The notes under the pieces are model-generated. The model made no database searches and was not told the origin of the DNA. It saw only the letters and a list, made by a program, of their open reading frames with translations. Positions 1-6,963 of a DNA stretch of 7,551 bases are shown here, piece by piece; within the stretch, counting starts at the first letter, position 1, and each line of letters starts with the position of its first letter. Origin of the DNA: Chitinophagaceae bacterium. GTDB lineage: Bacteria; Bacteroidota; Bacteroidia; Chitinophagales; Chitinophagaceae. Location: NCBI GenBank assembly GCA_003136915.1, contig PLEB01000222.1, forward strand, positions 672 through 8,222. The letters are read 5' to 3'. Made by a program: the position numbers and the translations under genes.

Positions 1-36
1 TTTACTTTTTAATTTTTACTTTTTAATTTTTAATTT
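1..36. repeat. Short 14-bp A/T-rich tandem repeat at the 3' end of aspS
   Basis: Positions 1-14 and 15-28 are identical 14-base units (tttactttttaatt), followed at 29-36 by a shortened copy (tttaattt). The repeat runs across the aspS stop codon at 23-25 into its last codons, and it continues to the window edge, so the array may be longer. On the aspS strand it reads as an A-rich tail. It could be slippage-generated sequence. It has no hairpin, so it is not an obvious intrinsic terminator. Confidence 0.6.
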
Positions 37-1846
37 GAATAGAAAGTTCATCCAGTTGCTTCCTGTCAATAGTCGCGGGCGCATCCAGCATTACGTCGCG
101 TCCACTGTTATTCTTGGGGAAAGCAATAAAATCACGGATACTTTCGCTTCCTCCTAGAATAGCGCAAAGCCTGTCAAACCCAAATGCAATCCCTCCATGA
201 GGAGGCGCACCATATTCGAATGCGCCCAGAAGAAAACCAAATTTGTGATTTGCTTCTTCACGGCTCATGCCAAGCGCATCGAACATCTTTTCCTGGAGTT
301 CCCGCTGATAAATTCGAATAGAACCACCACCGACCTCATTTCCGTTTAACACCATATCATATGCATTTGCTTTGATATCGGCATAGGGATGCTGCAGGTA
401 ATCATCAGGATTCGGAATATTCGGATCATTATCTATCATCAGCTTGATCTGATCAGGTTTCGGAGCCGTAAAGGGATGATGCCGGGCTACCCAACGGTTA
501 TCTTCGGCGCTGTATTCGAACAAAGGGAAATCGAGCACCCACAATAATTTAAATTCATCCGGTTTCCGGAGTCCGAGTTGTTCACCCATTTCCAGCCTCA
601 ATTCACTGATGGCTTTACGGGTCCTTTCTTCCCTTCCTGCGAGCAACAGAATGGCATCTCCTTTTTTTGCATTGCAGAAAACGGCAATGGATTTCAGCCT
701 TTCTTCACTATAAAATTTATCGATACTGCTTTTCAGCGTGCTATCTTCCTGATAACGGATATAAACCAAACCTTGCATGCCGATCTGAGGCCGCTTTACC
801 CACTCAGTGAGTTCGTCGAATTGTTTACGCGTCCAGGAAGCACCCTCCGGAACGGCAATGGCCAGAACAGTTTCTGCCTGATCAAATACCTTAAATTCCC
901 CCTTGCTGATGATGTGGCCGTCGGCTTCCAGCGCCCCCTTTCTTTTGAGAGGTGACTTGATATTGCTGATTTTCATCCCGAAGCGGATATCAGGTTTATC
1001 GTTCCCATAATTCCAAACCGCATCCTCCCAGCTCATCCGTTCCACCGTCTCGGTATAATCTAACTTTATTACTTCCCTGAAAATGAATTTAATGAGGCCT
1101 TCAAACATCAATAGGATATCATCCTGTTCAACAAAGCTCATTTCACAGTCGATCTGAGTGAATTCAGGCTGGCGGTCAGCTCTTAGGTCTTCATCCCTGA
1201 AACATTTCACCACCTGGTAGTACCGGTCGTACCCGCTTACCATGAGGAGTTGTTTAAATGTCTGCGGACTCTGGGGAAGGGCATAGAACTGACCGGGATT
1301 CATGCGGGAAGGAACCACAAAATCGCGGGCTCCTTCCGGGGTCGATTTGATCAGGAAGGGCGTTTCAATTTCCATGAACCGGTGTTCAAAAAGGTAATTC
1401 CTGGCAGCCCGGTTAATTTCATACCGCAATTCCAGGTTTTTCTTTACTTCGTTACGCCGAAGGTCGAGGTACCGGAATTTCATCCGGAGTTCGTCACCGC
1501 CATCCGTATCGTCCTGAATGGTAAATGGGGGCGTAGCCGATTTATTCAGAATGTTAAACTGGCTCACTTTGATCTCAATTTCCCCGGTTGGAATTTGCGG
1601 GTTTTTGCTTGATCTCTCAGATACAATTCCAGTTGCCTGGATAACGAATTCCCGGCCCAAGGGGGTCACCGCTAGTTTTTCGTTCAAAGCTTCCCCTAAT
1701 AACAACTGGGTAATCCCGTAGCGGTCGCGCAGGTCAACAAAACTGATACTTCCAAACTTCCTAAGGCTTTGAACCCATCCGGCCAGGGTAACTTCACGGC
1801 CCACATCACCCAGTCGCAACTCGCCACAGTCTCGCGTTCTATACAT
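23..1846 (-). CDS. aspS: Aspartyl-tRNA synthetase (bacterial type)
   Basis: This cytosolic class II enzyme charges tRNA-Asp with aspartate using ATP. With the start chosen here it is 607 residues; E. coli AspRS is 590. An N-terminal OB-fold anticodon-binding domain covers about residues 15-105. The catalytic core follows, with [10 protein letters not shown] (192-201) and motif 2 [18 protein letters not shown] (216-233), which is nearly identical to E. coli. A GAD-type insertion lies at about 285-405 (includes [10 protein letters not shown]), and motif 3 [10 protein letters not shown] is at 551-560. A longer frame opens at 1882, but the added 12 residues are not family-like, and a TAnnTTTG promoter match lies between the two ATGs. 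The ATG at 1846 also has AAGG seven bases upstream, so I prefer it. The OB-fold loop (LRKFGSISF) lacks the His-Gly pattern of non-discriminating enzymes, so it is probably tRNA-Asp specific; that last point is inference. Confidence 0.97.
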   Translation of the reverse strand: MYRTRDCGELRLGDVGREVTLAGWVQSLRKFGSISFVDLRDRYGITQLLLGEALNEKLAVTPLGREFVIQATGIVSERSSKNPQIPTGEIEIKVSQFNILNKSATPPFTIQDDTDGGDELRMKFRYLDLRRNEVKKNLELRYEINRAARNYLFEHRFMEIETPFLIKSTPEGARDFVVPSRMNPGQFYALPQSPQTFKQLLMVSGYDRYYQVVKCFRDEDLRADRQPEFTQIDCEMSFVEQDDILLMFEGLIKFIFREVIKLDYTETVERMSWEDAVWNYGNDKPDIRFGMKISNIKSPLKRKGALEADGHIISKGEFKVFDQAETVLAIAVPEGASWTRKQFDELTEWVKRPQIGMQGLVYIRYQEDSTLKSSIDKFYSEERLKSIAVFCNAKKGDAILLLAGREERTRKAISELRLEMGEQLGLRKPDEFKLLWVLDFPLFEYSAEDNRWVARHHPFTAPKPDQIKLMIDNDPNIPNPDDYLQHPYADIKANAYDMVLNGNEVGGGSIRIYQRELQEKMFDALGMSREEANHKFGFLLGAFEYGAPPHGGIAFGFDRLCAILGGSESIRDFIAFPKNNSGRDVMLDAPATIDRKQLDELSIQIKN

Positions 1847-1868
1847 ATTTCTACCTTGATTCAGCGGG

Positions 1869-1876
1869 CAAAGGTA
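1869..1876 (-). promoter_or_regulatory. Bacteroidota-type -7 promoter element for aspS
   Basis: The minus strand reads TACCTTTG, a full match to the Bacteroidota -7 consensus TAnnTTTG. Transcription would start about seven bases downstream, near 1862, giving a leader of only about 16 nt before the ATG at 1846. The expected -33 TTG position carries CTG at 19-bp spacing, so that half is imperfect. This placement rules out the upstream in-frame ATG at 1882 for transcripts from this promoter. Confidence 0.5.
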
Positions 1877-2110
1877 TGGCAACGGCGGGTAGTGGCAGAG
1901 GGTTTAAAAAAAATTAAAAAACCGGTACCCCCCACTTTCATTTTTAAAAAATAGTTAATACCTTGTAACATCCGTACGATTCACTCTCCTCATGATTAAA
2001 CTTTAATAGGTAACAACACTCTTACCTAAAGCCCTTTGCATCCAACTCCCATGTAGGCCATTTGTTCCTGATCGGACCGACCTGAAGCAAGACAAAGAAA
2101 AACGGACCTT
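1877..2110. other. Divergent intergenic region between aspS and the MtfA-like gene
   Basis: This spacer holds an A/T-rich patch at 1902-1955, with A-runs and an imperfect inverted repeat GGTTT...AAACC at about 1901-1923, then less biased sequence. I found no reading frame with family character. I also found no good TAnnTTTG match for the rightward gene, so its promoter is not identified. Confidence 0.5.
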
Positions 2111-2947
2111 ATGGAGATCATCATCATTGTTTCCCTCGTGGTGGGTGTACTGATACTGCACCGGAGTCTTTCTGAGATTTTTAACAAGTTTTATGTCCGG
2201 CGGCAGCAGCGGAAATTCATTGCCAACGAAACCTTTTATCATAGCATTGTTTCCAGATATATCCGCTTTTACAATAAACTGGGTCTGGAGGATCAGCGCA
2301 AATTCCTGTTCCGGACCTTTCTTTTCAAGAAGGCCAGGAAGTTCCACTACATTGAAGTGAAGGAAAGTGCGGAAATGCCCATCCTGATCAGCGCGGTTGC
2401 AGTTCAGCTCACTTTCGGGCTCGATAAATTCATGCTGAATTATTTCAATGATATCTTCGTGTTGAAGGATGATTATCATTACGGTTTTTATTCCCGTCCG
2501 TTTATGGGGCATGTGGATCAGAGCGGTATTTATCTTTCCTGGGATAATTTCATCAAAGGCATCAGCGGGCAAACTCCTTATTGCAACGTTGGTCTTCATG
2601 AAATGGGCCATGCACTGGCTTATGTCACTTTCATCACAGAAACCGAAGAAGACAAGCATTTCAAGAAGGAATTCAAGAACTTTTCCAAAGTGGCACGCCC
2701 TATTTTTACCTCCATGCAGCAAGGAAACCGGAATCTATTGGGAGAATATGCGTCCGTAAACTACCATGAATTCTGGGCGGTATCCGTCGAAACCTTTTTC
2801 GAAAATCCCGTATGTCTCCGCCAGGAGCTGCCAGAACTTTATGAAGCCATGTCAAGGCTCCTGAAACAGGATCCATTGCAAATGCGCAGCGGAAAAACAA
2901 CCTTCCTACTGAAGGCAGTTAAACAGGAAGCAGGAAGTTTGAACTAG
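2111..2947 (+). CDS. Membrane-anchored MtfA-like zinc-dependent peptidase (M90 family)
   Basis: This is a 278-residue protein. Residues 2-17 (EIIIIVSLVVGVLILH) form one N-terminal hydrophobic segment followed by a basic stretch (YVRRQQRK, 28-35), which predicts a single anchor with the rest in the cytoplasm. The zinc-peptidase motif HEMGH (HExxH) is at 163-167. The downstream segment YHEFWAVSVETFFENP (218-233) matches the conserved AEFFAV..E.FF region of MtfA, where the third metal ligand lies; Glu220 or Glu227 would fill that role. The end (ELYEAMSRLLKQDPL) also fits MtfA. In E. coli MtfA binds the repressor Mlc and affects glucose PTS control, but MtfA there is soluble and the PTS role need not apply here. 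The substrate is unknown. The gene stands alone, convergent with the next gene with 3 bp between stops, and no Shine-Dalgarno is seen. Confidence 0.88.
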   Translation: MEIIIIVSLVVGVLILHRSLSEIFNKFYVRRQQRKFIANETFYHSIVSRYIRFYNKLGLEDQRKFLFRTFLFKKARKFHYIEVKESAEMPILISAVAVQLTFGLDKFMLNYFNDIFVLKDDYHYGFYSRPFMGHVDQSGIYLSWDNFIKGISGQTPYCNVGLHEMGHALAYVTFITETEEDKHFKKEFKNFSKVARPIFTSMQQGNRNLLGEYASVNYHEFWAVSVETFFENPVCLRQELPELYEAMSRLLKQDPLQMRSGKTTFLLKAVKQEAGSLN

Positions 2948-2950
2948 TTT

Positions 2951-4021
2951 TCAGTCCTTCTTCATTAGAATCCTTTCAAAACGATTTATATCCGCCAGAG
3001 GGTCTATGGTTCCGCTTCCGATAATTCTCTGCGCCAGTTCCCGGGCGAAATATGGTGCAAGGGAGCAGCCCTTGGAACCCATGCCATTCAGTATTCCAAC
3101 CCTGGGGAATTTTGGATGAAAGCCCACAAACGGCCTTCTTTCCAGCGTTGCAGGACGCACAGCTGCAAAATGATCTGTTATTCTATAAGGAACCCGGAGG
3201 AAACTCTTCAACCAGTTTTCCGTGAATAGCCTGAAGGTTTCCGAAACCTGATCGTTTGAGAATTCCCATTGATAAGAAGAGCCAACCCAAAAGATATTTT
3301 CTTTCCATGGAACCAGGCTCATACCCTTCTTAAAAACAGTACCCGGTGGAATATCCTTTATCTCCACCAATAAGCCTTCTCCTTTATTCAGGGCAAAAGG
3401 AAGCCTCTCAAAGAATGTATTTGCCGCAGACGCCTTTCCATCAGAAAAGACAATATAACGGGCATGAATATCGTGATATTCCAAATCCGCCTTATGCTGA
3501 ACTAGCCCTCCTGTATCGAATGATTCTTCTTTCAGATATCCTTTCACCCTGATATGGTTTCGCCATAAAGTCAATAATTTTTCCGTCTGGACCAGGTAAC
3601 AGGGACTTATAGCCCCCCATCCCAGATCATAGCGGAACCAGTGATCATACCCGGCAGTATCATTTCCGGAATGCAGGTAGGGCGAATCTTCCGCATACCT
3701 TTTTTGAAATGCCTGCAACATTTGCACTGTAGGGAAGAAATCAATAACGGAGGTTCCTGTAATCAGCTCAGATTGAAGAAATGAACCCATACTCTGGTAA
3801 GCCTTCCACGAAAAAGGCATTAGTTCGTCTATCATCCAGGTTGTTACCAGCCTTCTTCCGGTCACGGGGTTTATCAATCCGGCTGCATGCCGGGAAGCTC
3901 CCGACGGATCTGCATTATCGATTACCCGGTAGGAGATGCCTTCCTGTTCCAGCCACCAACTCAGCCAGGTGCCTGCCAGGCCCTGCCCTACGACCAATAC
4001 TTCAGTTTCCTCCATAATCAT
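2951..4021 (-). CDS. FAD-dependent oxidoreductase, DAO family, MnmC C-domain-like
   Basis: This 356-residue protein starts with a Rossmann FAD-binding motif, VLVVGQGLAGTWLSWWLE (8-25, GxGxxG at 12-17). SGASRHAAGLINPVTGRR (40-57) follows, the usual second conserved block of DAO (D-amino-acid/glycine oxidase) proteins. The C-terminal part has AAVRPATLERRPFVG (286-300) and GMGSKGCSLAPYFARELA (313-330), which resemble the flavin-binding end of the MnmC oxidase domain (GLGSRGLTTAP-like). In MnmC that domain removes the carboxymethyl group from cmnm5(s2)U34 of tRNA. A tRNA role is therefore possible, but amine or amino-acid oxidation is equally open. There is no signal peptide, so it is presumably cytosolic. 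The ATG at 4021 and a second at 4015 (MIM) are both possible starts. The gene is monocistronic as far as visible, with a good promoter match 73 bp upstream. Confidence 0.88.
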   Translation of the reverse strand: MIMEETEVLVVGQGLAGTWLSWWLEQEGISYRVIDNADPSGASRHAAGLINPVTGRRLVTTWMIDELMPFSWKAYQSMGSFLQSELITGTSVIDFFPTVQMLQAFQKRYAEDSPYLHSGNDTAGYDHWFRYDLGWGAISPCYLVQTEKLLTLWRNHIRVKGYLKEESFDTGGLVQHKADLEYHDIHARYIVFSDGKASAANTFFERLPFALNKGEGLLVEIKDIPPGTVFKKGMSLVPWKENIFWVGSSYQWEFSNDQVSETFRLFTENWLKSFLRVPYRITDHFAAVRPATLERRPFVGFHPKFPRVGILNGMGSKGCSLAPYFARELAQRIIGSGTIDPLADINRFERILMKKD

Positions 4022-4093
4022 TATTTTCTTTGCATGAATCTCATCGTTTAGTTATATGGAATGTCCTTTAACGTAACTATAACACGGCAGGTT

Positions 4094-4124
4094 TAAACAT
4101 AGCATTCTAAATGCCATCATACAA
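4094..4124 (-). promoter_or_regulatory. Candidate -33/-7 promoter for the FAD oxidoreductase
   Basis: On the minus strand TTG (4124-4122) is followed, after exactly 20 bases, by TATGTTTA (4101-4094). That fits TTG-N19/21-TAnnTTTG except for the last base. Transcription would begin near 4087, giving a leader of about 66 nt. It sits in the divergent spacer shared with the small rightward gene, 35-65 bp before that gene's start. Confidence 0.4.
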
Positions 4125-4158
4125 CCGCATACATTCCACATACCTAAAAATAGTGATT

Positions 4159-4389
4159 ATGAAAGCCAAATTTATTATCCTGGTTTCAGTCGGTTTATGC
4201 CTCGCTGCTTTAACGCAGGCACAAATTCCAGGAAATTTTAAGGATAGCCGGGATTTGAACCGCGACCGTCAGGAGATGGCCTTTGAACGGAACAGTAATA
4301 TTCGTTTTGACCGTCATGAATTCAAAAGAGACATACGGCATCGCCACCATCACCGTCATCATCACGGGCATTCACATCGCGCCGTCTAA
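4159..4389 (+). CDS. Small secreted protein with histidine-rich C-terminus
   Basis: This is a 76-residue protein of no family I can name. Residues 1-21 (MKAKFIILVSVGLCLAALTQA) look like a Sec signal peptide with likely cleavage before Gln22, leaving about 55 mature residues. The mature part is strongly charged, with Asp/Arg alternation (DSRDLNRDRQEM, 29-40; FDRHEFKRDIR, 50-60). It ends in HRHHHRHHHGHSH (61-73), nine His in thirteen residues, able in principle to bind Zn, Ni or Cu. The frame is open from an ATG at 4111, but the start at 4159 is chosen because it begins directly with the signal peptide. No Shine-Dalgarno or clear promoter is seen. It ends 48 bp before a hairpin terminator. Export to the periplasm or beyond and metal binding are inferences. 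A real gene is likely because signal, composition and terminator agree. Confidence 0.72.
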   Translation: MKAKFIILVSVGLCLAALTQAQIPGNFKDSRDLNRDRQEMAFERNSNIRFDRHEFKRDIRHRHHHRHHHGHSHRAV

Positions 4390-4437
4390 AACCTAATTCC
4401 GTTATTGTGAAAATGAACCGGCCAAATGCCAGGTAAT

Positions 4438-4466
4438 AAAAAACCCGGCGTTTGCCGGATTTTTTT
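4438..4466. terminator. Bidirectional intrinsic terminator between the His-rich gene and sucD
   Basis: CCGGC (4445-4449) pairs with GCCGG (4454-4458) around the loop GTTT. The stem is flanked by A6 (4438-4443) on the left and T7 (4460-4466) on the right. Either strand therefore gives a G/C stem followed by a U-run. It lies one base after the sucD stop and 48 bases after the stop of the small rightward gene, so it can serve both convergent transcripts. Confidence 0.85.
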
Positions 4467-4467
4467 G

Positions 4468-5337
4468 TTATTTAATTACTTTAGCCATAGTTGCTCCAAT
4501 ATCCGCGGGACTCTGCACCACGTGAATACCACATTCTCCCAGGATCTTCATTTTAGCTGCAGCAGTATCTTCCGCGCCGCCGATGATCGCACCGGCATGA
4601 CCCATCCTCCGGCCCGCAGGGGCAGTTTGTCCTGCTATGAAGCCAACGACGGGCTTTTTATTATTTGCCTTGATCCAGCGGGCAGCTTCCGCCTCCATGT
4701 TGCCGCCTATTTCTCCTATCATAACGATGCCTTCCGTTCCCGGATCATTCATCAGTAATTCTACCGCTTCCCTGGTTGTTGTTCCGATGATGGGATCGCC
4801 GCCAATACCGATTGCTGTGGAAATACCGAGACCAGCTTTCGCAACCTGGTCTGCAGCTTCGTAGGTAAGTGTACCCGATTTGGATACAATCCCGATTTTC
4901 CCTTTTTTGAATACAAACCCGGGCATAATACCAACTTTACATTCACCCGCCGTAATCACGCCCGGACAATTGGGGCCAATCAAACGTGTGTTTCTTCCGG
5001 ATAAATAATTTTTCACTTTGACCATATCCTGTACCGGAATACCTTCCGTAATACAAACAACAAGTGCCAGTCCGGCCTCGCCAGCCTCCATGATAGCGTC
5101 TGCAGCGAATGCGGGCGGCACAAAAATAATCGAAACATCTGCCCCGGTTTCTTTTACCGCGCCGGCAACTGTATTAAATACGGGCCTGTCAAGATGACTA
5201 CTGCCGCCCTTACCCGGAGTAACTCCGCCAACCACCAGGGTTCCATATTCAATCATCTGTGAAGCATGAAAACTTCCTTCCGTACCGGTAAAACCCTGCA
5301 CGATAATCCTGGATCCCTTATTGACTAAGACTGCCAT
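4468..5337 (-). CDS. sucD: Succinyl-CoA synthetase (ADP-forming) alpha subunit
   Basis: SucD, with SucC, interconverts succinyl-CoA and succinate while making ATP or GTP in the TCA cycle, in the cytosol. At 289 residues it has exactly the length of the E. coli subunit. The CoA-binding N-terminal Rossmann domain contains [19 protein letters not shown] (15-33) and GGVTPGKGG (37-45). [10 protein letters not shown] (119-128) and [12 protein letters not shown] (149-160) are family blocks. GEIGG (208-212) and the phosphorylated active-site histidine in [10 protein letters not shown] (242-251, His247) are present, so the subunit looks intact. The sucC partner is not in the window, which implies an unlinked copy or one outside it. 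The gene lies 40 bp after mlaF with its own promoter match, and it ends on a strong terminator. Confidence 0.98.
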   Translation of the reverse strand: MAVLVNKGSRIIVQGFTGTEGSFHASQMIEYGTLVVGGVTPGKGGSSHLDRPVFNTVAGAVKETGADVSIIFVPPAFAADAIMEAGEAGLALVVCITEGIPVQDMVKVKNYLSGRNTRLIGPNCPGVITAGECKVGIMPGFVFKKGKIGIVSKSGTLTYEAADQVAKAGLGISTAIGIGGDPIIGTTTREAVELLMNDPGTEGIVMIGEIGGNMEAEAARWIKANNKKPVVGFIAGQTAPAGRRMGHAGAIIGGAEDTAAAKMKILGECGIHVVQSPADIGATMAKVIK

Positions 5338-5368
5338 TTATTAGTGTTTAGATCGTTTATTTGTGGCG

Positions 5369-5376
5369 CAAAATTA
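5369..5376 (-). promoter_or_regulatory. Bacteroidota-type -7 element for sucD
   Basis: The minus strand reads TAATTTTG, a full match to TAnnTTTG, starting two bases after the mlaF stop codon. The predicted start site is near 5362 and the leader is about 24 nt. A TTG at the -33 distance is not present (ATG at 19-bp spacing). The match suggests sucD can be transcribed separately from the mla genes, though read-through from upstream is also possible. Confidence 0.45.
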
Positions 5377-5377
5377 G

Positions 5378-6187
5378 CTATTTCAGCAATTCATCCATGT
5401 TCCGGTTGTTATCAATTTTTCCTTTCATCTCAAGCATGCGCATATCCTTTGCATCCTGAAGAAATTCTGAAGCAAAAATAAAGTCATTGAGTTTTTTGTT
5501 CTTACTGAAAATAATTTCCTTGTTGGTCCCTTCCCATTCCTTTATGCCCTGATCCATATAGATGATATGATCGCCCGTTTCCATTACACTGTTCATGTCA
5601 TGTGTATTAACTACCGTCGTAATCTTATATTCGAGCGTAATTTCTTTGATCAGCTTGTCAATCAGGATGGAGGTTTGGGGGTCGAGCCCGGAATTAGGTT
5701 CGTCACAAAAAAGATATTTCGGATTGAGCACGATGGCACGGGCGATGCCCACTCGTTTTTTCATACCTCCGGAGATCTCTGCGGGAAACTTATTATTCAC
5801 GTCCTCCAGGTTTACCCGTGCCAGCACCTCATTCACGCGTTTTTGTTTCTCTGATAAGGAATCTTTCGTAAACATATCCAGCGGGAACATAATGTTTTGT
5901 TCAACGGTCATGCTGTCGAACAAAGCCGAGCCCTGGAAAAGCATACCGATCTGCCGCCGCAAGATCTTTCTTTGCTCTTCATTCATTGTCGTGAAATTCT
6001 GACCTCCGTAACTGATTTCGCCCGAGTCCGGTTCAAACAAACCGACCAGGCATTTCATAAAAACGGTTTTACCGCTGCCGCTCGAGCCGATGATCAGGTT
6101 GCACTTACCAGTCTGCATCACCGCGCTGACGCCGTTGATAACCGTTCTGCCATCAAATGACTTTTTTAAATCTTTTATTTCGATCAT
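5378..6187 (-). CDS. mlaF: ABC transporter ATP-binding protein, MlaF-like
   Basis: This is the ATPase that powers an MlaE-type permease in phospholipid or lipid transport across the envelope; it sits on the cytoplasmic face of the inner membrane. It is 269 residues from the start chosen here. Visible motifs are Walker A GSSGSGKT (34-41), Q-loop Gln85 in MLFQGSALFDSMTVEQNI, signature ISGGMKKRVGIARA (138-151; the Met after GG is typical of MlaF), Walker B YLFCDEP (158-164) with D-loop SGLDP, and the switch His196 in NTHDM. All catalytic positions are present. The frame extends upstream to 6250, but that would overlap mlaE by 52 bp and add 21 unrelated residues. MIEIKDLKKSF is the normal beginning for the family and leaves an 11-bp gap after mlaE. 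The C-terminus (about 240-269) is charged and poorly conserved. No MlaD gene follows. Confidence 0.95.
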   Translation of the reverse strand: MIEIKDLKKSFDGRTVINGVSAVMQTGKCNLIIGSSGSGKTVFMKCLVGLFEPDSGEISYGGQNFTTMNEEQRKILRRQIGMLFQGSALFDSMTVEQNIMFPLDMFTKDSLSEKQKRVNEVLARVNLEDVNNKFPAEISGGMKKRVGIARAIVLNPKYLFCDEPNSGLDPQTSILIDKLIKEITLEYKITTVVNTHDMNSVMETGDHIIYMDQGIKEWEGTNKEIIFSKNKKLNDFIFASEFLQDAKDMRMLEMKGKIDNNRNMDELLK

Positions 6188-6198
6188 GAATTGAATTC

Positions 6199-6936
6199 TT
6201 ATAACAATACGGCTGAAAGAACATAGTCTGCCAGCAGGATAAGCACACAACTTACGATTACGGATTGGGTGCTGGCCCTTCCGATTTCCAGCGCCCCGCC
6301 GTTCACATAATATCCATAAAATGAAGAGATGCTGGAAATAATAAATGAAAAAGTATAGGTTTTTGCCAGGGCAAAAAATACGTTGTAAGGAAGAAAACCC
6401 TGCAATAACCCTTTATCAAACTGGGAGGCCGCAACAATTCCGGTGGCCACACTCGCCAATCTTCCCCCCCAGATGCCCAATACCATCGAAAGAACGACCA
6501 ACAAGGGAATCGTGATCATCGCCGCCAGAATTTTAGGGAGGACAAGATAAGTGCGGGTATTAATTCCCATGATTTCCAGGGCATCAATTTGTTCGCTCAC
6601 CCGCATATTACCCAATTCACCAGCTATCTTGCTGCCCACGACGCCTGCAAGTACAATACATACCAGGGTTGGCGAAAATTCAAGTATGACAGTATCCCGA
6701 ACAATCATTGCAATAGTGGACCTCGGAAGTAGCGGGCTCACCAGCTGGTAAGCCGTTTGCAATGCGGAAACCGCACCCATAAAAAAGGAAATGATGACGA
6801 CTATACCCAGAGAGCGAATACCAATTTCAACACATTGATGCATGAGTTCTTTCCAGTACATTTTGAAGTTCTCCGGTTTGGAAAACATGTCTTTCAGCAT
6901 CAATAAATAACGCCCGAATTCTGTAAATATATTCAT
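6199..6936 (-). CDS. mlaE: MlaE-family ABC transporter permease
   Basis: This 245-residue inner-membrane protein has hydrophobic segments at about 43-60, 84-106, 132-156, 185-205 and 224-244. MlaE family blocks are evident: FFMGAVSALQTAYQL (51-65), GSKIAGELGNMRVSEQIDAL (101-120) with EIMGI after it, LVLPKILAAMITIPLL (131-146), and FYGYYVNGGALEIGRASTQS (206-225). In Mla systems two MlaE subunits and two MlaF form the core that moves phospholipid to or from a periplasmic MCE ring. The length is normal for the family. It starts 27 bp after the maeB stop and ends 11 bp before mlaF, so it is very probably in one transcript with them. A run of seven G on the coding strand (6464-6470) lies in the IWGGR codons. 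Confidence 0.95.
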   Translation of the reverse strand: MNIFTEFGRYLLMLKDMFSKPENFKMYWKELMHQCVEIGIRSLGIVVIISFFMGAVSALQTAYQLVSPLLPRSTIAMIVRDTVILEFSPTLVCIVLAGVVGSKIAGELGNMRVSEQIDALEIMGINTRTYLVLPKILAAMITIPLLVVLSMVLGIWGGRLASVATGIVAASQFDKGLLQGFLPYNVFFALAKTYTFSFIISSISSFYGYYVNGGALEIGRASTQSVIVSCVLILLADYVLSAVLL

Positions 6937-6963
6937 GGATGATTGCTGGAATGAAAGTACAAT

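Noticed and set aside
578..1612. Plus-strand open frames of 120-125 codons within aspS
   Set aside because: Antisense to well-conserved AspRS motifs, with low-complexity, non-family translations.
1901..1923. Inverted repeat GGTTT...AAACC upstream of aspS as a terminator or operator
   Set aside because: Only a 5-bp stem with an A-rich interior; likely just an A/T-rich promoter-upstream region.
2003..2722. 239-codon open frame on the minus strand, antisense to the MtfA-like gene
   Set aside because: The translation has no family character, while the plus strand over the same bases encodes a clear MtfA-like protein with HEMGH.
4111..4158. Longer start of the His-rich protein at 4111
   Set aside because: It would put 16 polar residues before a normal signal peptide that begins at the ATG at 4159.
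5595..6002. 135-codon open frame on the plus strand inside mlaF
   Set aside because: It is a shadow of mlaF, whose full set of ATPase motifs lies on the opposite strand; no start context or family signal.
6188..6250. Longer mlaF beginning at 6250
   Set aside because: It would overlap mlaE by 52 bp and add 21 residues foreign to the family; MIEIKDLKKSF is the usual MlaF start.
6464..6470. Run of seven G (coding strand) in mlaE as a phase-variation tract
   Set aside because: Seven bases is short for slippage, it encodes the conserved IWGGR region, and the frame is intact.
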